This document shows, one piece after another, positions 22,054-30,462 of a stretch of 64,000 nucleotides of DNA; position 1 is the stretch's first letter; each line of letters begins with the position of its first letter. The DNA is from Catenaria anguillulae PL171 (lineage: Eukaryota > Blastocladiomycota > Blastocladiomycetes > Blastocladiales > Catenariaceae), in NCBI GenBank assembly GCA_002102555.1, contig MCFL01000088.1:1-64000 (forward strand), read 5' to 3'. Below the pieces are notes generated by a model that did not search any database, was not told the DNA's origin, and saw only the letters and a list, made by a program, of their open reading frames with translations. The position numbers and the translations under genes are program-made.

Positions 22054-22515
22054 TCACTTGTACTCACTGATCTCATCCGCTGCTACGGCGTCATCGATGT
22101 CCGTGTCAACGTCCCCTGGAGGCGACGCGGACACGACACGGTGGCAGCGTGCGGTCCGCCGCCGGAAAAGTGAACCGGGCACGTCCGGTATGCAAACTCG
22201 ACGGCCAAGTAGTACCGGCTGAACGGACCAACAATTGCCGACGCTGGCACCCTGGTCCCAGATGCGGGCCATTGAATGATTGATGTTGTACGAGTCTGCG
22301 ACAAGTGAGATGGTTGATTCGAGCCCCAGGATGGCGGCTTTGTTGTGGTCAGGGTCGAGGAAGGCGATGGCGGGGCCAACGTCGGCCGCCGAGCACATTG
22401 GTTCGACGCGGGCAAAGAATGTCGCGTGCAGGACGGGAGCGAGGTGGTGGTACTCGACCGATTGCTGGGCGAGCTCTCGACTGTGATTTAATGTGCTGGC
22501 GTCCCCCCCCCCCAT
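22054..22515 (-). pseudogene. Possible decayed gene fragment
   Basis: A 153-codon minus-strand frame starts at an ATG immediately 5' of an 11-base C-tract (on the plus strand at 22503-22513). The first two thirds have protein-like character (VEPMCSAADVGPAIAFLDPD, ESTISLVADSYNINHSM), and then the quality drops. A neighbouring frame takes over a better-looking segment (AIVGPFSRYYLAVEFAYRT). That pattern suggests a frameshifted remnant. No family could be named, and coincidence is possible. Confidence 0.3.
22488..22500 (+). repeat. Left copy of a 12-13 bp direct repeat flanking the gamma-COP fragment
   Basis: The left copy reads TTTAATGTGCTGG here and the right copy reads TTAAATGTGCTGG at 22968-22980. 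They lie on the two sides of the gamma-COP-like fragment (about 22570-22975). Such a pair could be a target-site duplication or a recombination footprint. Confidence 0.4.
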
Positions 22516-22569
22516 TGTAACGCGTCAAACATGGCAGTGAGACCGAATCAACTCGAGGACAAAGAATGA

Positions 22570-22975
22570 CTTTCATTTGAATGGCCTACAATGTACTCGC
22601 CATTGTCCCCCTCCACCGAATCCGGCTCATGCGTGACCGGATCGCAGTCCTTGACAACATACTTGGGCATGGTCGCAAAAGATACAATGGGCGCCGACCC
22701 AGGTGTGTGCTGGAACGCCACAAACACTCTGGCTGGCTCCTGTGCACCACACACGATCCTGTCGGTGAGCGAGTGACCGGCGGCCGTGCCATTCATGATG
22801 TACTTTTTGCGGATCGGCTCATTGTCGAGAATGCGCAGGTATGGCGAGGCACGGTCGCGTACCGAGTCCTCCAGGTCGTACGTGCACGACGAATGAAGCA
22901 CTCGGGCAGCCGCCCCAAACGTTGCGAGCGCAGCCACGGCCGAGTTTTCCAGAACAACGCGGTTGTATTAAATGT
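22570..22975 (-). pseudogene. Internally deleted partial copy of gamma-COP (SEC21)
   Basis: Translated on the minus strand, this stretch repeats pieces of the SEC21 gene at 59231-62404 of the same window. It carries YLRILDNEP.RKKY.MN, then a short LTD-containing piece, then RIVCGAQEPARVFVAFQ and PKYVVKDCDPVTHEPDSVEG. The matching parent segments are about 60999-61215, 61578-61598 and 61780-61949, so roughly 360 and 180 bases of parent are missing between them. The reading frame stays open across both joints. Several differences are third-position (for example the codons of VCGAQ). Similarity begins abruptly at parent 60999 and stops within a few bases of the exon 2 donor. There is no start region, adaptin N-terminus or appendage domain, so it cannot be a working coatomer subunit. 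Confidence 0.85.
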
Positions 22976-23827
22976 GCTGGGGTGTTCAATGCCATTTCGA
23001 GTCACTCAGGCATGTTCTGCAAGAAGTCAAAGATGGCGGCCGAGAGCGGTAGCGGGCATCTGCCTCAACAGGTGGGCATGAGCGAGAGCTGGGATCCGGT
23101 CCCCACTTGCGATTGCGTTCCTTGATTCAATGGCATAGCTTGGTCATGAGGTAGCCCAAGACGGTTTGCAGAGACTGAGATTACCATGGCAAATAATGGT
23201 GAAATGATGATACTGCGTACTGTTTAAAGCAAGGCAGGTACATCTCAGCCTTGATTCGACTCATTGATCGGCGACTGTCATTCCTCGAGGATTCCCATGT
23301 GACTTCACCCAGCCAACAAAGAAGACCTTGTCCTGTTGAGTTCGCTCGGCACCAAGCGCCATAGCTGCTCATGGGTGCACTGACGGGGCGGATGGGGGCG
23401 GTGCCCAGGTCGCAGTCGCAGCCGTCGTCTGATCCTGGACTGGTGGAATGTACATGAGCCAGCAGCGTGTCAATGATTGCAGGGGAACAAAAAAAGAACG
23501 GTCTGAGTTTGACTGCAACCACATAGGGCATGGCGGGCAGCGACATGGGAGTCTCGTGGTCGATGGGAGCAGGATGACCAGACACGGCGAATTGAAAAAG
23601 TGACAAAAGCAGCTTGTACAAAGAGTTGAAAACAATAAGAAACGCTACAAGAAACATGTACACCTACAATAGCCTCCGAGGACCGGTCAATCCAACTCAA
23701 CTAATTCACTCAAATAGCTCTCCCTATGTCAATTCAGTTGGAAAGAACGAGATGAGTACGCATAGGAGTGAAAAAGAAATGACAAGCAAGCAAGCAACTC
23801 ACCCATTGAACCTTGATGCTATCATAC
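22976..23827. other. Gene-poor stretch with weak coding-like traces
   Basis: About 850 bases with no gene I can defend. On the minus strand at about 23181-23663 a 160-codon frame contains a protein-like patch (DHETPMSLPAMPYVVAVKL) but no recognisable domain. It may be another remnant like the neighbours at 22.0-23.0 kb. Confidence 0.35.
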
Positions 23828-24004
23828 TTAGACAGCCAACCACTTTCCCCAAGTGTTGAAAGCATAAATGGATCCGGCAAAGACGGCCGAGGCAATGACG
23901 ATTGAAATGTTTCCAGGAATGTTTTCCGGTGCCAGCAAGTGGTACTGGATCTTTTGGGCGAGAGTGAGGTCGCGAGGGGGAGCGGGGGCGGATCCGGGCA
24001 TCAT
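23828..24004 (-). CDS. 58-residue single-pass membrane protein
   Basis: A short complete frame from ATG ATG at 24004-23999 to TAA at 23828. An N-terminal Pro/Ala stretch is followed by RDLTLAQKIQYHLLAPENIP, then one hydrophobic segment at about 32-49 (ISIVIASAVFAGSIYAF) and a short tail TWGKWLAV. The size, the lone helix and the short amphipathic lead resemble accessory subunits of mitochondrial membrane complexes (for example small ATP synthase, TOM or respiratory subunits). I cannot name the family. Just 5' of the start, CGTAG looks like a splice acceptor in the 5' leader. The frame is GC-rich at third positions, unlike the surrounding non-coding DNA, which is the main support. Confidence 0.65.
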   Translation of the reverse strand: MMPGSAPAPPRDLTLAQKIQYHLLAPENIPGNISIVIASAVFAGSIYAFNTWGKWLAV

Positions 24005-24529
24005 CCTACGTCATGTATATACGGTATTGGTGAGTTGCTGGGTCGCTGAGGCTTTGGTATCGATTGGTTGATGGTCGTTGGAGCTGGCCGGTGGGTAGTG
24101 TATGCGGGGGAGGATGGACGGGACATTGGGCCCGAAAAACGCCTGAAATCATGGACATCCATGGAAATGCCTTGAGAGGAGATACATACTTTGGCAGAAT
24201 ACTGTGTGTTGACTGAGTTGCATTATTGAGCGAAGACAGGCCTTACGAGGGCGATCGGGATGGAGCCAGCCTAGGATCGGCACTTGGATCGGCACTGCAC
24301 AGCATTGATCTGGGCCGCCGATCCATTCGGATTGGCTGTTGAACTTCGAGCGCAGTCCTTTGCGATTGAGAACGATGATAAATATTCAATGCCATTCATT
24401 GTCAATGGAGTATCGCCTATGAAACATCGCATGCCCCGCAACATTCATCGCATTGTATCTATCTCAATCGCAACGATCCAGCCACGTCATTCCGTTTTTC
24501 AAACTTCGGCAGCCGTCCCTCACAACACC
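24005..24529. promoter_or_regulatory. Divergent promoter region
   Basis: About 525 bases between two divergent starts (the 58-residue protein and the winged-helix-like protein). AT-richer than the genes; no defined element beyond the probable 5' leader acceptor at 24005-24008. Confidence 0.35.
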
Positions 24530-25052
24530 ATGACGATTGCAAAGCAAGGTCAGTCTGTCTGGGTCGTCTTCCATCGTTGCGGCCAGGTCCTTTTGCTGCT
24601 AGAACGCTCATTAACTCATGTACCATTCATGGTCTCCAACAGTCATCACGCTCCTCCGCCAAAACGGGCCCATGTCCTACAAAGCCATCCACCAATCGCT
24701 TGCCTCCACAGCACCCAAACCGGAGGCGGTCCCGTCCCTCAACTTCCTCAAAGAAAAGGTCATGAAGCCGCTGCGGTCAAACAATGTGATCCGCGCCCTC
24801 CCGCCATCAGCCATCGAGCAGCTTCAGCTCCAGCGGCAGCAAGCGCAGGACGGATCGGCCGCCGCGCCGGCTGACAAACCGCAAAGGAGCGCAAAGCAAT
24901 TGCACCTGCAAAACAAGGGAACGTGGCAATTTGTCGCCGTCGAGCGCAAGGCGCGGCCCCAGGTGCAGCGCAAGAAGGTGATTCTCAGGGACTTTCCGCG
25001 GTATGAGGATGCTGGCGAGGAGCAGGCGGCAGAGTTGGCGGTCAAGGCGTAA
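24530..25052 (+). CDS. Small basic protein with a winged-helix-like N-terminus
   Basis: Exons 24530-24548 and 24643-25052 give 142 residues; the first exon encodes only MTIAKQ plus one base. Residues 7-60 (VITLLRQNGPMSYKAIHQSL...LNFLKEKVMKPLRSNNVIR) read like a winged-helix fold: helix, MSYKAI turn, recognition helix, basic wing. An Ala/Gln-rich linker follows, then a conserved-looking block NKGTWQFVAVERKARPQVQR and an acidic end. That layout is seen in nucleic-acid-binding and mitoribosomal proteins, but I do not recognise a specific family. The gene converges on the next one, with the stops about 180 bases apart. Confidence 0.72.
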
Positions 25053-25235
25053 GGAACGGGGGCTGCCCCATTTGGATCATTCATCAGTTATACATGACTC
25101 AATTACTATGGAGCGCATGCTTGGACTTTGGAGGAGGTTTGACATGTGCATTGCCACGGCAATGCTGGTTGACGATAAATTAAGTACTGGGAGTTCCGGA
25201 GCATACAAGCATGAATCATCATAGCGCAACTATAC

Positions 25236-25918
25236 CTACTGCTTGCCAAGCGAGAAAGGCTCTCCAAACTTGCCCAAGTACCAAGTCTCGAGCGCCGTGA
25301 TTTCCGGCGTGGCCGCAACCCCGAACTTGTACGCACGCTTGAGCCGCGCCAACCGGTCCTATGGTTCAGTTCAACGCATTTATCACAATTAGAATCTCGT
25401 GGATCCTGAACCAGGAGCGCAAGAAACAATGAACATACCTCGTCTGAAATGCCGTCCAACAGCCCACCCTTCTTCTTTCCGGCAGCCGCCACCACCGCCT
25501 CCAATCCTGTGGCCGCAGCCGCAGACTTGCTCGCCCCGCTCTTCTTGCTGGCCCCGGCGCCCGACTTGCCCGCGGGACTCGCAGTCGTCTTTGGCACTCC
25601 GCTGCCACCCTTCTTTGCTGCGGGGGCCTTGAATGTGCCAAATTTGAACTGGCGGTACATTGTGCGGTCGGCTTCAGAGACCGCGCCGCCAAACTTTTCG
25701 GCACGGCGAATGCGCGCCATGAGGTCTTGGAAGTGTGGATTGGTGGCGTGTTGAGGGAGCGGCGGGAAAGCCGCCGACGTCGCCGTCGCCGTTGATGAGG
25801 TTGTGGCGGGTGGGGCGATCGGGGTGGGTGAGATTGGCGCGGCAGCGATTGGGGTCACGCTCGATGCGTCTGTGGGCGATTTTGGGCCGCTGGTAGTTGC
25901 TTTTGGTGAGGAGGGCAT
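25236..25918 (-). CDS. Protein with two RAxKFG motifs, possibly Tho1/SARNP-like
   Basis: Exons 25918-25439 and 25358-25236 give 200 residues with a phase-0 join. The N-terminal 50 residues are Ser/Thr/Pro/Ala-rich. Two related segments follow. One is ARIRRAEKFGGAVSEAD...FKFG (about 68-93), the other is ARLKRAYKFGVAATPEI...GKFG (about 164-192). A basic Gly/Lys/Ala-rich linker separates them. Each unit has RA.KFG followed about 15 residues later by KFG. In Tho1/MOS11/SARNP proteins, repeated RA.RFG motifs bind the DEAD-box helicase UAP56/Sub2 in mRNA export. That link is by motif only: no SAP domain is present and the Arg is Lys here. Confidence 0.7.
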
Positions 25919-26422
25919 GGTGCTTGAATGTCGTTGGGTGTGTCAGCGCGTGTCCGTCAATGGTCGGGACAGAGATCAATCAGGTGGGGTGGCGATGAGG
26001 ACGGGGCCCAAGTGTCGGAACGTGGCGGCCGAGTGAATTGCTTGAGCCGAATCGATCTTAAATACATAAGTTATGTTTTCTCAGGTACCTTCTCTCGGTG
26101 TCACCAGTCCTCACGTAACCTCCATCGCGATCGTTCCGCGAATCAAGCATCAAGGAGTGCTGCAATAAGCCAGTCTTCAGTGTTGTAAATACATAAGATC
26201 GAGATGGATCGACGGCCCGAGTGAGACTGAGACTGTGAGACAAGCGTGATGCACAGTTTGTCATGTGCATCGTTTGCGTTGTTTCCGTCTCCATCGATAA
26301 GGTCCCTGCTCTTAAACTTTACGTTGGTGTCACATGCATACAAGTATCGGAAAGCACCCCACAAACACCAACATCGTCTGCTATACGGTACCACTGCCGA
26401 CCCTCGCCCGCTGCCTGCCAAC
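25919..26422. promoter_or_regulatory. Divergent promoter with a repeated TAAATACATAAG element
   Basis: About 500 bases separate the starts of the RAxKFG protein (-) and TPA1 (+). The 12-mer TAAATACATAAG occurs twice in the same orientation, at 26059-26070 and 26186-26197. An exact repeat of an AT-rich word in otherwise GC-rich DNA makes it a plausible shared control element. Confidence 0.5.
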
Positions 26423-28412
26423 ATGACAGTCTCGCCGTCCCGCGCCGATTCCCAAGCCGTTGACGACCGCCCGCTCAAGCGTGCCCGCACCGGCGACGCC
26501 GAGCCCAACCTCTCTGCCGCAGCCGACCATGTCGATGTCACAGTCGTGGCCGCTCCCGCGCCGGCGCCGGTTCTCACTCGTACCGGCGACATGGACGAAG
26601 CCGCGCTGGCGGCCACGTTCGCCGATGGCCTCTTGACCGACTCAACCGTCCAATCGCTCGCCGAAGGATACAAGACCTCTGGCCCTTACTTGCACACGTG
26701 CATCAAACAGCTCATCCAGCCCGACTTGCTGCGCACCGTCCGCAAGGAAATCGTCGACAACTTGCACTTTACGCTCAAGGAGACCGACATTTACAAGGTG
26801 CACCAAACCGGTGACCTGGCCAACATTGACGGTTTGCCCGAGGACGAGCGCGCAAAGCTGGCTACCATTCATCGGTTGCGCAATGCCCTGTACTCGGCCA
26901 CTTTCCGCGACTTTGTCAGCAAGGTGACTGGCTGTGGCCCGCTCTCTGGCACCAAGCAGGACATGAGCATCAACTCGTACCGCGATGGATGCCATTTGCT
27001 CAACCATGACGATGTCATTGGCACAAGGAGGGTCAGTTATATTCTGTACATTCCCGACCCGGACCCGTGGGATCCCAAGTTTGGCGGCGGTTTGGAGCTG
27101 TACCCGTGTGTGTCAAGGGGCACGCCCGATACCGACCCGACCCTGTTGATTCCTCCCGCATTCAACCAGTTTGTGCGTTTTTGTCCCAATCTCCGCGAAA
27201 CTCGCTGGCATGCTCGACCTGACATCTCAACCACGGGACGAACAGGTCATGTTTACGGTCCAACCTGGTTACTCATTCCATTCCGTCCAAGAGGGTACGT
27301 ATTCCTAGTCACACTTGACGCCCTGGACCCGGTTCTGACTCGTTTCATTTAAAATTACAGTCATTGTTCCCAAGGACCGCCTCTCCATCTCGGGCTGGTT
27401 CCACATTCCGCAACCCGGCGAGCCCGGCTACTCGGCCGATGGTCCCGAATGGGCCGCCGAAGCTGGCCCGGCCTCTCTTGCGCAACTCGAGGATGACCAC
27501 ATTCAAGACCAAGAGTTTCCTTTTTCTGCCCTGACCCCAGCGTCTGCCTCCACCTCCTCCTCGGAAGACCCGCTGGATCTTTCCGATGCCGACCGCACTT
27601 ACCTCGCGCAATTCCTCAACCCGGACTACCTCACAGGGAAATCGCTCGAGCAAATCAACGAGGCTTTCTGCGACGGGTCCTCGATTCAGCTCGTATCATT
27701 CCTCAACTCCACACTCGCAAACACCTTGCGTCCGTACTTTGTGACGGTGGACGAGCACGACGGGCTCGCGCACGGCAAGGCCGACTTGTCGCATGGCGCG
27801 GGCGTACGCCCTGGATGGAAGGTACAGGGCTCGCCCGTCAAGCAGCGGTACATGGTCCTAGACTCGGTCACGGCGGGTTCCGAATCGTCATCGACCATTG
27901 ACGGTGCCGCTGGCAAAGCCGATGCATTCATTCGCAAAACCCTCGCCGACCTTGAAGCCATGTTTCAATCGCCGGCATTTGCCCGCTGGTTGTACCAAGT
28001 GACTGGCGCGCAATCGACACAGGTGCGCACGCGCGCGCGCAGGTTCCGTGCCGGGTTGGATTACACGCTGGCCACATTCCGCACGGGCTCGAGCGTGTTG
28101 GATGCGACGCTGGCGTTGACGCCCGAGCACCCGCGGTGGGAGGAAGGCAGGGTTGGTGGGTACGAGTGCTACATTGCGCCCGACGAGGAGAACAATGATC
28201 CTGCCGTGTATCGCAAGGCCAAGGGCGGTGATGACGATGGCGCCTTGTTGACCGTGCCATGCGGGTGGAATGTGTTGAACTTGGTGTTGAGGGATGCTGG
28301 CGTTATGCGGTTTGTCAAGTATGTCAGCGGGTTAGCACCGGGCAGTCGTTGGGACGTGGCCAGTGAGTATTTGGTGGTGGACGAGGAAGAGGAACAAGAC
28401 GCTCAGGAGTAG
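26423..28412 (+). CDS. TPA1: Prolyl 3-hydroxylase Tpa1/Ofd1/OGFOD1 family
   Basis: Exons 26423-27172, 27246-27294 and 27361-28412 give 616 residues. An N-terminal tail with KRAR may be a nuclear signal. The catalytic double-stranded beta helix carries the Fe(II)/2-oxoglutarate set: His195-x-Asp197 in LLNHDDVIGTRR, the second His at about 262 in GYSFHSVQE, and Arg273 in PKDRLSISGWFH. The block YILYIPDPDPWDPKFGGGLELYP is characteristic. The C-terminal half is the inactive second helix domain of the family. Known members hydroxylate ribosomal protein uS12 and tune translation termination and oxygen responses. A 49-base exon carries the second metal ligand. An in-frame ATG at 26249 exists but precedes poorly conserved sequence, so 26423 (CCAACATG) was preferred. 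Confidence 0.93.
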
Positions 28413-29400
28413 CCATTGAGGGTAACTGACCGTTTATAGTTTTGATAATGTCTCTGATGTTTTCTTCTTGTGTATCTTTCCGGTCTCGTCTCCGTTTCGT
28501 TTCTTCACATGTTTCATTAGCTTTTGCCGGGCACATGCTGCATCGTGAACATTGCGTTTGAGTGGAAGTTCAGCGGATTCATACATATCTATGCGGGAAA
28601 CTGTTGGACTGGAGCTTGTTTATATCCAGTCCCTTTGGCCCACTGTTGTCAATCCGTTCCGCCTAACAGAGCCTGTCATCGGCAGCTGCTCCTCAGCGGG
28701 TCTTCTGATAAAGACTTCTTGCTGCGTCCACCGCTTGGCAATGGATCGAGGCTCACACTGTTAACGTGTTACGTGAACGTCCTCTTCCTCCTCCGACGGC
28801 ACCCCTGATGGCACTTGACCCAATCCTCTCCAAGTCGACCTGCACCTGAATCTTTTTTGGTGGTTGGAAAGTGTAGCGATCTCGAAGAGGGATCGGCGTG
28901 CTTTCACTTGTGAGATGTCATTTCTACCATAGCCGCGACAACCAACCCACCCAACCAGCACGCGCCTGCCCCCGCCACATTTCAATGGATAACCTCCAAC
29001 GACGAGCCAATGCGGTACCTGTCCATTCACCCTCACTGCCTGAGAGTGCCTGGGCTTCGAGACCAAGAGCCGCCGTTGTAATCCGGCTTGTCCATCGTGC
29101 CCAATCAGTGATTCAGAGGAATTTACTGATGACGTTGGCCCACGCCCAGGCCCTCTTGCCCAGCCAAATGCACGCTCAACGGTACAGCTCCATCATGTAC
29201 CGCAAACGCTGTCAACGGGGCGCGATTGGCGCATTGGCATGGGTATGAGACAAACTGGAGCCTCCGCCATAGTGACCGCACGAGTTTCCGTGCTGTCCAC
29301 GACCACAGCGATCAATGAGATGAGCAACCCTGAGTATCATTGTATCATGGGTAACGCACCGACTCGTGTTGTGAGTGAATGGGGCACAGATCTTGAGCTG
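28413..29400. other. Intergenic region, nothing recognised
   Basis: About 1 kb of mixed composition downstream of TPA1. Several short open frames exist on both strands, but none has domain-like content or gene-like third-position GC. No tRNA-type internal promoter was found. Confidence 0.4.
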
Positions 29401-29409
29401 TTATAAAAA
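29401..29409 (+). promoter_or_regulatory. TATA-box-like sequence
   Basis: TTATAAAAA at 29401-29409 is a good TATA match. It lies about 100 bases before an ATG at 29505 that opens a coding-like frame, so it may drive that candidate gene. Confidence 0.45.
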
Positions 29410-29504
29410 GCAAGTCACCGTCCCTGGACTTGATCCGCATTCGCCCATACCGCAAAACGATCCGTTTCCACTATTGTCCGTCCATCGCGTCCTCCTGCCC
29501 AACC

Positions 29505-29921
29505 ATGTCATCCAGCACTCCTTTCATTCCAACATCGCAGCATAGCCACAGCGAAATCATGCAGTTACAAGTTTCCCACTATCGCGCTTTCCAACAATCA
29601 GACGGCCAAACATCTCAGTTCGCAGCGAAGAATGGGTGTCGAAGAACCGAAAGACAAGGCCATCACGCTCACAGGCGATCCAGTTCCGACCCGTGCACAA
29701 TGTGCACACTCGCTTCGTGCGCGGCGCCGCGTCGGCCACAACGTTCACAAACTGCACTCGCGTTTTCCCACCCTCCGACGCCCCAGATCATGGTCACAGA
29801 TGATTCACGTGTCTCGCCCGTGTCAGCATCAATCAACTTCAACTTTGAAGCATACATGGATCTCCCTGGACAGCAGTTTGCCGGACTTGGCATCCACTTT
29901 GGGGGCAGTAAGTCACAGTGA
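29505..29921 (+). CDS. Low-confidence candidate gene or remnant behind a TATA box
   Basis: A frame of 138 codons from ATG 29505. The last part is protein-like (SASINFNFEAYMDLPGQQF then GLGIHFGG) and ends beside a GTAAGT donor at about 29909. The middle is Arg/Cys-rich and looks untranslated, and another frame in the same stretch carries a better segment (FRPVHNVHTRFVRGAASATT). This suggests an unresolved intron or a frameshift near 29780. Function unknown. Confidence 0.28.
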   Translation: MSSSTPFIPTSQHSHSEIMQLQVSHYRAFQQSDGQTSQFAAKNGCRRTERQGHHAHRRSSSDPCTMCTLASCAAPRRPQRSQTALAFSHPPTPQIMVTDDSRVSPVSASINFNFEAYMDLPGQQFAGLGIHFGGSKSQ

Positions 29922-30462
29922 TAATGATGGTGTTTTGCATTCTGGCGGACAATACATCCACATCGTTGTGTTACTCACCTGCCTTTATGGTGACAAGGAC
30001 TGGGTCGATTCGCACAAGCGCCGGAATGGTGGCCCTTAAACTTTGTCGGCAAAATGGTCCAACCGAGCCTGCGATGTATCTGTGCATATGCGCGGCGCTG
30101 TGAGCTCCTCATTCCGTTCTCCCTCAGCTTTGTCGTACCGGTACACCAACCACCAACCGCGAACGCGTCAGTCCAGCATTGGTTCACCATATGTATCCGC
30201 CATTCCATGCTATCAAAATAGGATAAAGTTTTACGACGACAACATGGATCCGTCACAGGTATGAAGAATCGTTCAAAGAACAAACTCAAACACTCTGTTT
30301 TTTTTTTGAAGAATCGTTTGCGCGAAAATGCACACCTCGATTCCAGACGCTTTGACCCATCTTCACAAAGACAAGGCATTTAAATGGATTCTACACCCGC
30401 TGACCGGCTGGCTCTGCCTTTCATGGACGCCAGTCTATTGCAGCCAGACATATCTTCCAACC

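Noticed and set aside
26249-26422. Upstream in-frame ATG for TPA1
   Set aside because: The added residues are not like the family, and the ATG at 26423 has a better context. It cannot be fully excluded.
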